The translations under genes were made by a program, and so were the position numbers. The notes beneath the pieces were generated by a model. The model did no database searches, was not told where the DNA came from, and saw only the letters and a list, made by a program, of their open reading frames with translations. A DNA stretch of 54,984 nucleotides, taken from NCBI GenBank assembly GCA_947632045.1, contig CANRNQ010000016.1, positions 1 to 54,984 on the forward strand, written 5' to 3'. Below are positions 30,985 to 39,447 of the stretch, piece after piece. Source of the DNA: an uncultured Clostridia bacterium (GTDB taxonomy: Bacteria; Bacillota; Clostridia; Oscillospirales; Acutalibacteraceae). The first letter of the stretch is position 1; every line of letters starts with the position of its first letter.

Positions 30985-31259
30985 GCGCAGCAAAACAGTA
31001 ACGTCAGTCGGCGAAAATTTTGCATAAAATATCCAAAAATCACTTGCGGAACAAAAGCCGATATGCTAAAATTAAGGTGCGAAACAAATTTAATATCCTA
31101 AAATTACGGATTGTGTATTTTTCTTTGTAAAAATGCATGCTCTATTTTCATATACACTTTTCGTAATTTATGGAAAATTTGTTTCGCAGCAAAAGGAGCT
31201 ATGTGTTTTTAGTGCGTAGCTTCGGCTGCGCACTTTTTATTTATAGGAGGTTTTTAAAA
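30985..31259 (+). promoter_or_regulatory. Tandem leader unit 3, upstream of the intact LRR gene
   Basis: TTGCGG (31044) and TAAAAT (31067) spaced by 17 bp; outer stem 31078-31091 with 31175-31188; inner stem AAATTACG/CGTAATTT then GTGTAT/ATACAC. The terminator stem GTGCGTAGC/GCTGCGCAC follows at about 31212-31233, then TAGGAGG nine bases before the ATG of the LRR gene. The gene is therefore likely controlled by attenuation. Confidence 0.78.
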
Positions 31260-33341
31260 ATGAATGAAAAACGCTCGAAGAAAGATGTAAAAATGAGAGG
31301 CTCACTCGACCGCAGCAAAAGCGGCATAGCAATATTGCTTGTTTTTGCGATGCTGATAATGCTTGCCGCAGTGCCTGTAACGGCGAATGCATCGTCGTCA
31401 GAAGATGTAGATTATCCCGATGACTATGTGATAAGGAATGACGAGAGTGGAATACCGGACGTGAATTTGTATAATGGTGTTTTGAGAAATGCGGGTTTAA
31501 GCAGTGACCAAGAATTAACGGTTGGAAAAGCAAAAACTATCGAGGAATTAAGTTTAGCTGGTTTGAATATTAATGACATTCGGGGAATATCATTTCTTAC
31601 TAATATTACAGGACTTTATTTAAGGGGTAATAATCTTACTAGTTTAAAAGGTATGAATGCTAAAAAGCTTACAAAACTTGACACTATTAATTTAAGTTAT
31701 AATAATTTAGTAGATATTGATGAAATAAAAAATCTACCTCAAGTAGTATTTCTTGATGTATCACATAATCAATTAGAAAAATTACCTGATATTAGACATT
31801 TCTCTAATTTGCGTGCATCAGTTTATCTAGTACACACTACTAATTTTGATTATAACAAACTTACCAAAAGTGAAATGCTAAATAAATTACCAAAATCACT
31901 ATTAGAAGATTTTGATGGACGGCAAGTAGGACCTGATGGTAGGTTGGAAACTAATTTGGAATGGTGGTTATCGTCTCAAACACCTGATATCACCGACCCG
32001 AGCGAAACTCAGCCCGCCGACACCCAACCCAACACCGACCCGTCTGAAATCCAACCGACTGAGGATACATCATCAGATAACATCATAACCAATGATGAAA
32101 ACGGAGTACCTGATACTGCATTGTACAATATCTTACTTGAGCAATGTGATATGAATAATGATGGACTTATACAAAAAGAAGATGAGGCAAATAAGATTAT
32201 TTCATTAGGAATAAGAAGTAATGAAGAAAATCAGATCTCATCATTAAAAGGATTAAACCTTTTTATTAATGTAAAGATACTTATTGTTGAATCAAATTAT
32301 AATTTAAAAAGTTTAGATGGAATTGAACAATTAAGATTAGATACTCTAATTGCAAGGAAAAATAACTTAATAGATATATCACAGATAGGTGATATGTCTG
32401 AAACTTTATCAGTTTTAAATGTTGAGGATAATAATTTAGTTAAATTACCGAATCTTAATAGTTTTTCAAAATTACAATTTATTAATAATTATTATGGTTC
32501 TAATATTGGTAGGACAACATCTTTTTTGTATAATTATCTTACATATGATGAATTGTTCAGTAAACTTCCTGAGCATTTAAAAAATCAAATTGAGTGTGAA
32601 AATGAATTTGGAGACCAAGTGCTTATTTATGATGGTAAATCGTTACTTGAATATTGGGCGGACTTTCAAAAGGAACTGCCTCCTGTAACCAATCCAACTG
32701 AAACCCAGCCAAACACCGACCCGAGCGAAACCCAGCCCGCCGACACCCAACCTAACACCGACCCGAGCGAAACTCAACCCGCAGAAACTCAGCCGGACGC
32801 CGACCCGAGCGAAACCCAACCCGCCGACACCCAGCCAAACACCGACCCGACTGAAACCCAACCCGCCGACACCCAGCCAAACACCGACCCGAGCGAAACC
32901 CAGCCTGCCGACACTCAGCCGAACACCGACCCGAGTGAAACTCAGCCCGCCGACACCCAACCGGACACCGACCCGAGCGAAACTCAGCCCGCCGACACTC
33001 AACCGAACACCAATTCGACGGAGGACGATACTCAGGCGGAAACAGTTGCTCCTACGCCCGACGGCTCGGATAATAACGGCGGAAGCGGCAACAACGGCAA
33101 TAGCAATAACGGTAATGGCGTTAATAACGGAAACAACGCAAACAGCGGCAATAACAGCGGCAACAGCGGAGCGTCATCATCGACCGGCAGTCAAGGCAAA
33201 TCAGCGGGAACAGTGAATACGGGCGATAATTATTTTGTGTTCACACTTGCGCTTGTCGCAATGCTCGCGTCAGCGTTTGTCTTGCTCAAAAGCAAAAGAA
33301 AGAATAAAGCTCGATATAAGCAATTACATTTGATTAAATAA
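31260..33341 (+). CDS. Internalin-like LRR surface protein with Pro/Thr stalk
   Basis: The protein (693 aa) has a long basic N-terminus and a signal segment (IAILLVFAMLIMLAAVPVTANAS). Two related LRR modules follow (about 50-230 and 265-460), with SDS22-like repeats such as LTKLDTINLSYNNLVDIDEI. An EF-hand-like loop (DMNNDGLIQKEDE) opens the second. Then come about nine repeats of TDPSETQPADTQPN, an Asn/Gly/Ser-rich linker, and a C-terminal TGDN, hydrophobic span and basic tail, like a cell-wall sorting signal but without a clear LPxTG. The LRR modules are AT-rich with TTA/AAT codons, while stalk and ends are GC-rich. The ATG at 31260 follows TAGGAGG. Confidence 0.85.
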   Translation: MNEKRSKKDVKMRGSLDRSKSGIAILLVFAMLIMLAAVPVTANASSSEDVDYPDDYVIRNDESGIPDVNLYNGVLRNAGLSSDQELTVGKAKTIEELSLAGLNINDIRGISFLTNITGLYLRGNNLTSLKGMNAKKLTKLDTINLSYNNLVDIDEIKNLPQVVFLDVSHNQLEKLPDIRHFSNLRASVYLVHTTNFDYNKLTKSEMLNKLPKSLLEDFDGRQVGPDGRLETNLEWWLSSQTPDITDPSETQPADTQPNTDPSEIQPTEDTSSDNIITNDENGVPDTALYNILLEQCDMNNDGLIQKEDEANKIISLGIRSNEENQISSLKGLNLFINVKILIVESNYNLKSLDGIEQLRLDTLIARKNNLIDISQIGDMSETLSVLNVEDNNLVKLPNLNSFSKLQFINNYYGSNIGRTTSFLYNYLTYDELFSKLPEHLKNQIECENEFGDQVLIYDGKSLLEYWADFQKELPPVTNPTETQPNTDPSETQPADTQPNTDPSETQPAETQPDADPSETQPADTQPNTDPTETQPADTQPNTDPSETQPADTQPNTDPSETQPADTQPDTDPSETQPADTQPNTNSTEDDTQAETVAPTPDGSDNNGGSGNNGNSNNGNGVNNGNNANSGNNSGNSGASSSTGSQGKSAGTVNTGDNYFVFTLALVAMLASAFVLLKSKRKNKARYKQLHLIK

Positions 33342-33361
33342 AATATTTTACCTATAAAGAC

Positions 33362-33392
33362 AGCGCGGGTGTAAAAAGCCCGCGCTTTGCTT
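33362..33392 (+). terminator. Terminator of the LRR gene
   Basis: AGCGCGGG and CCCGCGCT pair across a nine-base loop and are followed by TTGCTTG. It lies 21 bp beyond the LRR stop. Confidence 0.65.
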
Positions 33393-33429
33393 GTCTAAAG
33401 AGTGTTTTCTTAATGCCGAAGCACACAAC

Positions 33430-33465
33430 AAAAAACAGCTTTACCGGTGCAAGTCGGTAAAGCTG
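33430..33465 (-). terminator. Terminator of the Rrf2-family gene
   Basis: A perfect 11-bp stem (CAGCTTTACCG with CGGTAAAGCTG) is followed on the minus strand by TTTTTTG. It lies 34 bp beyond the stop of the Rrf2-family gene. Confidence 0.7.
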
Positions 33466-33498
33466 CGGTAAGCAAGCTGCAAAATAAAAATCATTCCC

Positions 33499-33936
33499 TT
33501 AAATAACATAATCGTTGGCGGCTCTCTCGTTGTGCATATCAAGAATATCCTGCAAGGTGATGCCGTCGAGATATTCGCTGATCACCCGATTAAGCCCCTG
33601 CCATATCGGTAAGGTAAGACAATCGTCGCGCCTTTCACATTCTATCGGATCGCGGTCAAGACAGGCGACGGGAGTCAAGCTGCCCTCGGTAAGGCGCAGA
33701 ATATCCCCGACGGTGTATTTTTCCGGCGGCTTTGCGAGCTTGTAGCCGCCCTGATACCCCCTGTTCGTGCTCAATATATCCGATTTGTTCAGCACGGGAA
33801 CTATCTGCTCAAGGTACTTCTTTGAAATATTCTGACGAGCGGCAATATCCTTTAAAGCTATGAAGCCGTCGTTTTTGTGCTCGGCAAGGTCTAAAAGCAT
33901 ACGGAGCGCATACCGCCCCTTAGTTGATATTTTCAA
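33499..33936 (-). CDS. Rrf2/IscR-family transcription regulator
   Basis: The protein (145 aa) opens with the family signature LKISTKGRYALRMLLDLAEH. A winged helix-turn-helix follows (SKKYLEQIVPVLNKSDILSTNRGYQGGYKLAKPP). Three cysteines (VACLDRDPIECERRDDCLTL) match the iron-sulfur ligand region of IscR/CymR-like proteins, although some Clostridial members do not bind a cluster. The TTG at 33936 was chosen, eight bases after AAAGGCGG, as it gives the normal family start. No iscS/iscU genes follow, so it may act elsewhere, for example in cysteine or Fe-S control. Confidence 0.88.
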   Translation of the reverse strand: MKISTKGRYALRMLLDLAEHKNDGFIALKDIAARQNISKKYLEQIVPVLNKSDILSTNRGYQGGYKLAKPPEKYTVGDILRLTEGSLTPVACLDRDPIECERRDDCLTLPIWQGLNRVISEYLDGITLQDILDMHNERAANDYVI

Positions 33937-34106
33937 TTTCAAAACCGCCTTTCAAGACTTTATACTATATTACCATATATTTGATAGGTTTTCAAGTGAT
34001 AATATGCCTCGCCGGTTTAAGCCTCTGTCAAAGCGGCGCTATAAAGCCACGCACAGCCTCAAACAAAGCCGAAGATTGTAAAAATCAGCTTTTTTCTCGG
34101 TTCGAT

Positions 34107-34135
34107 TTGAGAAATTTATACTTTGGTGTTATAAT
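34107..34135 (+). promoter_or_regulatory. Promoter of the first MATE gene
   Basis: TTGAGA and TATAAT are spaced by 17 bp, about 80 bases before the ATG at 34217. Confidence 0.7.
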
Positions 34136-34216
34136 AGATTTAAATCGGATAAAGGCTTGGTAAGCTCGCTGTATCAAGCCCGCGACAGTGTTGTAATATG
34201 GGAATGGGGTAGACAG

Positions 34217-35572
34217 ATGAGCAGTAAATCAAGATCGCAGTATGATTTTATGACAAAAACGCCGGTTTCGTCGCTGATAATCAGGTTATCTGTTCCGACT
34301 GTAATAAGTATGCTCGTTACGAATGTGTATAATATGGCGGACACAGCCTTTGTCGGTCAGCTCGGAAACAGTGCGAGCGGCGCGGTCGGGGTCGTTTTCG
34401 GATATATGGCTATAATTCAAGCGGTGGGCTTTATGTTCGGTCAGGGCGCGGGAAGTATAATTTCGCGAATGCTCGGCAGTAAGGACGACGAAAACGCGAG
34501 TATAATCGCCTCGACCGGATTTTTCATGACTCTTGCCGTGAGTACGCTGATAGCGGCGGCGGGATTTATATTTATAAATCCGCTCGTTATGCTTTTGGGC
34601 AGTACCGAAACAATAGCGCCTTACGCCATAAACTATCTGATATATATTTTAGCGGCAACGCCGTTTATAACGACGAGCTTCATTATGAATAATATACTGC
34701 GCTTTGAGGGGCGGGCCGCGCTCGGAATGATAGGACTGTTCACGGGCGCAGTCGTAAATATAGGGCTCGACCCGCTGTTCATATTTGTATTTAATATGGG
34801 AATCGCGGGAGCCGGACTTGCAACCGCAATATCTCAGCTGTTGAGCTTTTGCATACTTTTGAGTATGTTCCTGAGAAGAAAAACTCAGAGCAGAATATCT
34901 ATCAAAAAGGTAACGCTTAAAATAAGGACGATATTAAATATCGTGACAACGGGACTTCCGAGCCTGCTCAGACAGGGGCTAAACAGCGTGACGACAGTCC
35001 TGCTCAACTATGAGGCGGCGCTTTACGGGGGCGACGCGGCGGTCGCCGCAATGAGCATAGTTTCAAGAATATCCATGCTCGTGCTGTCAATCATAATCGG
35101 AGTAGGTCAGGGCTTTCAGCCGGTCAGCGCGTTTAATTACGGCGCGGGGAAATACAGCCGCGTGAGAAAGGGCTTTGCCTTCACGACGTTTTTGTCCGAG
35201 ATAATATTGATTGTACTCATCATACCCGTAATTATATTTTCCGGCAGTCTTATAAGTCTTTTCCGCAACGATGCAACGGTTATTGAGATCGGCTCGTGGG
35301 CTTTAATATTGCAGTGTATAGCCCTGCTGTTTTTGCCGCCCTGCGCGATAATCGAGATGCAGCTCCAAAGCACGGGGCAGAGGCTCAGCGCGTCTGTGCT
35401 GTCGTCACTTAGGAACGGCTTGTTTTTTCTGCCAACGCTTTTGATACTTGCAAATTTAAGAGGTATAAGCGGAGTGCAGGAGGCGCAGCCGCTGTCGTAT
35501 TTGCTTTCGTTTTTGCCGTCTATCCTTTTCGCGGTCAGCTTCTTCAAAAAGCTGCCGAAGGAGGATAAATAG
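34217..35572 (+). CDS. MATE-family multidrug/metabolite efflux transporter
   Basis: The protein (451 aa) has about 12 hydrophobic segments in two halves, the usual MATE layout. The start region PVSSLIIRLSVPTVISMLVTNVYNMADTAFVG and the repeat-like GMGQAGSI-type turn (FGQGAGSIISRMLG; IGVGQGFQPVSAFNYGAG) are family hallmarks. These pumps use sodium or protons to export organic cations. I chose the ATG at 34217, which has a weak GGGG site, because earlier in-frame codons add non-conserved residues. It shares a strong bidirectional terminator with ileS. Confidence 0.9.
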   Translation: MSSKSRSQYDFMTKTPVSSLIIRLSVPTVISMLVTNVYNMADTAFVGQLGNSASGAVGVVFGYMAIIQAVGFMFGQGAGSIISRMLGSKDDENASIIASTGFFMTLAVSTLIAAAGFIFINPLVMLLGSTETIAPYAINYLIYILAATPFITTSFIMNNILRFEGRAALGMIGLFTGAVVNIGLDPLFIFVFNMGIAGAGLATAISQLLSFCILLSMFLRRKTQSRISIKKVTLKIRTILNIVTTGLPSLLRQGLNSVTTVLLNYEAALYGGDAAVAAMSIVSRISMLVLSIIIGVGQGFQPVSAFNYGAGKYSRVRKGFAFTTFLSEIILIVLIIPVIIFSGSLISLFRNDATVIEIGSWALILQCIALLFLPPCAIIEMQLQSTGQRLSASVLSSLRNGLFFLPTLLILANLRGISGVQEAQPLSYLLSFLPSILFAVSFFKKLPKEDK

Positions 35573-35611
35573 CGCTTTATTCGTTTAAAATAAGTCATAC
35601 CATACCAAACC

Positions 35612-35655
35612 AAAATCCCTTGAGAGCCCGTTGAACTGCTCCCAAGGGATTTTTA
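35612..35655. terminator. Bidirectional terminator between the MATE gene and ileS
   Basis: AAAATCCCTTG and CAAGGGATTTT form a perfect 11-bp stem with T-runs on both strands. The two genes converge here. Confidence 0.8.
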
Positions 35656-35688
35656 ATATCTGCTTTTTTAATTTATATTTTTTATATT

Positions 35689-38600
35689 TTAAATCTTTTC
35701 GACCGCAATGGTGACGCTCTCGCCGTTAATATCCCAATCCTTTGTATATCCGGCGGCAGAGCCGGTGATTATCTCGGTCGCGAGCACCTCCGATTTTATT
35801 TTATCGCCGTTGCCGTTCATTATATCCGCTATCCTGTCGTTGCCGGAAACATAGAGCTTTATCTTGTCAATAACATCAAAGCCCGCCTCCTTGCGCATAG
35901 TCTGAACCTTGCTTATGATCTCGCGCACAAAGCCCTCCTCGATAAGCTCGGGGGTAAGGTTAGTGTCGATTACGACGGTTATGTCGTTGTCGGACGCGCT
36001 CACATATCCGGGAGCCTGCTCCGCGCTTATAAGGAGATCCTCCTCGGCGAGAGATACTGCCTTGCCGTTTACCTCGAAATTGAGCGCCCCGTCGGACTTT
36101 AGCCGAGCCATAGCGTCGTTGCCGTCAACCTCGGCAAGGTATGACTTGATTCCGCCGAGCAGCTTGCCGTATTTGGGGCCTACGGTTCTGAGCTGAGGCT
36201 TGAACGAATAGGAGGTGAAGCCGCTTACGTCCGAGGTGAATACTACCTCCTTGGCGTTTAATTCGCCGGCGATAATATCCTTGAAATAATCAGAAAGCTC
36301 CCAGTCAGCCTTAATATACATTCTTGCAACCGGCTGCTTGGTCTTGATGTTTGAGGCGTTTCTGCATGAGCGGCCGAGCACGACGGCGTCGAGCAGATGT
36401 TCCATATTTGTTTCAAGCTGTAAATCTATCATGCTCTCGTCGCATGACGGGAAGTCGCAAAGGTGAATGCTCTCCGGCGCGCTTGAGTCAACGCTGCGGA
36501 CTATGTTTTGATAAATGTCCTCCGTGATAAACGGAAGTATCGGAGCCGCCGCTTTGCAAATCGTAAGCAGAGAGGTGTAAAGCGTCATATACGCGTTTAT
36601 CTTGTCCTGCTGCATCTCCTTGCTCCAGAACCTTGCGCGCGAGCGCCTTACATACCAGTTTGACATCTCGTCTATAAAGGTCTGTATCGCCCTTGCGGTT
36701 TCGGGTATTCTGTAATTTGAGAGATTTTCGTCAACGCTCTTGACAGTAGAATTAAGCCTTGAAAGCAGCCACTTGTCCATAACGGAGAGCTTGTCGTATT
36801 CAAGCTCGTAGTCGTTGGGGTTGAATTTGTCTATGTCTGCGTAGAGGATATAGAAGGCGTAGGTGTTCCAAAGCGTTGAAAGCACCTTGCGCTGACCCTC
36901 TATGACCGCCTTGTCGTGGAACTTGTTCGGGAGCCATGGCGCGCTGTTGGCGGAGAAGTACCAGCGTATTGCGTCCGCACCGTGCTTTTTCAGCGCGTCC
37001 ATCGGGTCCACCGCGTTGCCCTTTGACTTGGACATCTTTTGACCGTTCTCGTCCTGAACGTGACCGAGAACTATGACGTTTTTGTACGGCGCTTTGTTAA
37101 ACAGCAGTGTGGATTCCGCAAGCAAGGTGTAGAACCAGCCCCTTGTCTGATCGACAGCCTCAGAGATGAAGTCCGCCGGAAATTGCTGCTCAAACAGCTC
37201 CTTGTTTTCAAACGGATAGTGGTGCTGTGCAAAGGGCATAGCTCCCGAGTCAAACCAGCAGTCGAGAACCTCGGGAACTCTGTGCATCGGCTTGCCGCAT
37301 TCGGGGCAGGTGAGAGTTATCTCGTCGATATACGGGCGGTGTAGCTCGACCGTTTTTGCCGCCTCGTTTCCGCTCATTTCAAAAAGCTCCTGACGGCTGC
37401 CGACGCAGTGCTGATGACCGCATTCGCATTCCCATATATTCAGAGGAGTACCCCAATATCTGTTTCTTGAAACGCCCCAGTCGAGCACGTTGCTCAGCCA
37501 GTCGCCAAAGCGCCCCTTGCCGATTGATTCGGGTATCCAGTTTACCGTGTCGTTATTTTTGAGAAGGTCGTCCTTGACCGCCGTCATCTTTATGAACCAG
37601 GATTCGCGCGCATAATATATGAGCGGAGTGTCGCATCTCCAGCAGTGCGGATAGCTGTGCTCGAATTTCGGCGCGTCAAAGAGCAGCCCCTTTTTGTCCA
37701 AGTCAATGAGTATCTGCTTGTCCGCGTCCTTGCAGAATACTCCCTCGTAATCCGTTTCCTTTGTCATGTTGCCCTTGCCGTCGACGAGCTGAACAAAGGG
37801 GAGGTCGTAGTTCCTGCCGACCTTTGCGTCGTCCTCGCCGAATGCCGGCGCAATGTGAACAACGCCCGTACCGTCGGTGAGCGTTACATAGCCGTCGCAG
37901 GTGACGAAGTATGCCTTTTTGTGCTGACGTTCTATTATCTCCTCGGCTCCGCCGAACAACGGCTCGTACTCCTTGTACTCAAGCTCCTTGCCCTTGTATG
38001 TTTCGAGAATCTCAAACGGAGCCGACGGCTTATCTCCGCTGAGCACTGCTTCCGCAAGCGCCTCGGCTATATAGTATGTGTAGCCGTCCGCTGTTTTTAC
38101 CTTTACATAATTTTCATCGGGATTTACACAGAGCGCGACATTCGACGGAAGCGTCCAAGGCGTTGTTGTCCACGCGAGGATATACGCGTCCTCGTCCTTT
38201 ACCTTGAAGCGGACTACCGCAGAGCGCTCCTTAACGTCCTTGTAGCCCTGCGCAACCTCGTGAGAGGAAAGCGGCGTTCCGCATCTTGGGCAGTAGGGGA
38301 CGATTTTAAAGCCCTTGTAGAGCAGCTTTTTCTCCCATATCTGCTTCAGCGCCCACCACTCGGATTCGATATAGTCGTCATGGTAGGTTACATACGGGTT
38401 GTCCATGTCCGCCCAAAAGCCTACTCGGTCGGAAAATTCCTCCCACATTCCCTTGTATTTCCATACGCTTTCCTTGCACTTATCTATGAACGGCGCAAGA
38501 CCGTACGACTCTATCTGTTCCTTGCCGTCAATGTTGAGCAGCTTTTCAACCTCAAGCTCGACCGGCAGACCGTGCGTGTCCCAGCCTGCCTTTCTCGGAA

Positions 38601-38835
38601 CCATATACCCCTTCATCGTCATGAATCGCGGTATTGTGTCCTTGATAACGCGGGTGAGAACGTGACCGATATGCGGCTTGCCGTTTGCGGTCGGCGGACC
38701 GTCGTAGAAGGTGTAGGTCTTGCAGCCCTCGCGCGCCTTCATTGATTTTTCAAAGATGTCATTCTCTTTCCAGAACTTTTCTGTCTGCTGTTCTCTGTCA
38801 ACAAAGTTGAGATTAGAAGAAACCTTTTTATACAT
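35689..38835 (-). CDS. ileS: Isoleucyl-tRNA synthetase
   Basis: The enzyme (1048 aa) charges tRNA-Ile. The class I signatures are HIGH at residues 55-58 (KPHIGHVL) and KMSKS near residue 600 (GQKMSKSKGNAVDP). The editing domain lies between them (YILAWTTTPWTLPSNVALCVNP) and the anticodon-binding domain follows. The length and the lack of a C-terminal zinc finger fit the second bacterial form (IleS2-like), which in some species is less sensitive to mupirocin; that trait is inference. AGGAGG precedes the ATG at 38835. An Ile T-box leader controls expression. Confidence 0.95.
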   Translation of the reverse strand: MYKKVSSNLNFVDREQQTEKFWKENDIFEKSMKAREGCKTYTFYDGPPTANGKPHIGHVLTRVIKDTIPRFMTMKGYMVPRKAGWDTHGLPVELEVEKLLNIDGKEQIESYGLAPFIDKCKESVWKYKGMWEEFSDRVGFWADMDNPYVTYHDDYIESEWWALKQIWEKKLLYKGFKIVPYCPRCGTPLSSHEVAQGYKDVKERSAVVRFKVKDEDAYILAWTTTPWTLPSNVALCVNPDENYVKVKTADGYTYYIAEALAEAVLSGDKPSAPFEILETYKGKELEYKEYEPLFGGAEEIIERQHKKAYFVTCDGYVTLTDGTGVVHIAPAFGEDDAKVGRNYDLPFVQLVDGKGNMTKETDYEGVFCKDADKQILIDLDKKGLLFDAPKFEHSYPHCWRCDTPLIYYARESWFIKMTAVKDDLLKNNDTVNWIPESIGKGRFGDWLSNVLDWGVSRNRYWGTPLNIWECECGHQHCVGSRQELFEMSGNEAAKTVELHRPYIDEITLTCPECGKPMHRVPEVLDCWFDSGAMPFAQHHYPFENKELFEQQFPADFISEAVDQTRGWFYTLLAESTLLFNKAPYKNVIVLGHVQDENGQKMSKSKGNAVDPMDALKKHGADAIRWYFSANSAPWLPNKFHDKAVIEGQRKVLSTLWNTYAFYILYADIDKFNPNDYELEYDKLSVMDKWLLSRLNSTVKSVDENLSNYRIPETARAIQTFIDEMSNWYVRRSRARFWSKEMQQDKINAYMTLYTSLLTICKAAAPILPFITEDIYQNIVRSVDSSAPESIHLCDFPSCDESMIDLQLETNMEHLLDAVVLGRSCRNASNIKTKQPVARMYIKADWELSDYFKDIIAGELNAKEVVFTSDVSGFTSYSFKPQLRTVGPKYGKLLGGIKSYLAEVDGNDAMARLKSDGALNFEVNGKAVSLAEEDLLISAEQAPGYVSASDNDITVVIDTNLTPELIEEGFVREIISKVQTMRKEAGFDVIDKIKLYVSGNDRIADIMNGNGDKIKSEVLATEIITGSAAGYTKDWDINGESVTIAVEKI

Positions 38836-38844
38836 AAATTTACC

Positions 38845-39125
38845 TCCTGAAAAATAAAAGCCTCATCCGTAATAGGATGAGACTGAAAACTCATAACCAC
38901 CTGTCTGGAATACTGATATAAGCTTCAAACGGAGAAGCTTATTCCGTGGAGCACCCTTAACGCAGGATTACGCCGCGCTCTACAATTTCTCTCGAGCGTG
39001 GGGCTCATAAGTGATCTTCAATCGCAGTCTACTCATATCCGCTTTCAGCGCACGCGGACTCTCTGTGATTTTCAACAGCGACCTACTCTCTTAGTCATAG
39101 CCTTTATCATATAAGCTTTTGGCAA
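38845..39125 (-). promoter_or_regulatory. T-box leader, isoleucine-specific
   Basis: The minus-strand leader of about 280 nt has a stem I with AGAGAGT elements and a specifier loop GAAGATCAC in which ATC is the Ile codon. Further on, CAGGTGGTTATGAG serves as the antiterminator bulge; its TGGT can pair with the ACCA end of uncharged tRNA. A terminator follows (CTCATCC/GGATGAG then GCTTTTATTTTT, about 38859-38882). Uncharged tRNA-Ile should allow read-through into ileS. The exact 5' limit is approximate. Confidence 0.88.
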
Positions 39126-39139
39126 TTTAGCTACACATA

Positions 39140-39168
39140 AATATAGCAAAAAAAAATGCGCTTGTCAA
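39140..39168 (-). promoter_or_regulatory. Promoter of ileS
   Basis: TTGACA and TATATT are spaced by 17 bp on the minus strand, directly upstream of the T-box leader. Confidence 0.8.
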
Positions 39169-39275
39169 GGATTTTAGGGGATAAAATGGCTTGATTTGCG
39201 CCCGTCCTCAGATCGGTTCTTACGCTGCTTCAGGCGGCGCTTGTGAGCTTTTATAGTTTTTTTAAGGGCGACAGG

Positions 39276-39416
39276 GTTCGGGCGGCGACCGCGCGGCTTC
39301 GCCGCGCATGAAAACGCGGCGGGGCAGGGACTAACCTCGTTTAGAAGCCTCTCCCGCCGCCGCGCTTTCGCAGGATTCCGCCGTAATCGGCGGAATCCTG
39401 CCGTCGCCGCCCGAAC
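39276..39416. repeat. GC-rich multi-hairpin repeat, copy B
   Basis: A 141-bp element with a perfect 14-bp terminal inverted repeat (GTTCGGGCGGCGAC). It has the same plan as 30156-30301, including TTTAAG.GGGCGACA on its left flank in both copies. Its internal hairpin is CAGGATTCCGCC/GGCGGAATCCTG, where copy A has CAGCTTCCCGCC/GGCGGGAAGCTG. Changes on one arm are matched on the other. Confidence 0.7.
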
Positions 39417-39447
39417 AGCTTTGCCTCCGGCACACAGTAAAAACGAG

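Noticed and set aside
30312-31259. CRISPR array or other short spaced repeat
   Set aside because: Units are over 330 bp, each with promoter and terminator, and no cas genes are in the window; no CRISPR array was seen anywhere.
32643-33002. Long minus-strand frame opposite the Pro/Thr stalk of the LRR protein
   Set aside because: It exists only because the stalk repeats are in phase; a repeat artefact with no ribosome site.
33240-33341. Classic LPxTG sortase signal at the end of the LRR protein
   Set aside because: Only a TGDN followed by a hydrophobic span and basic tail is present; sorting-like, but no LPxTG, so sortase attachment is not claimed.
38899-39125. A second ATC triplet in a GAAAATCAC context that might mean a tandem T-box
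   Set aside because: Only one antiterminator/terminator pair is present and the triplet lies at the base of stem I, so one Ile T-box explains the leader.
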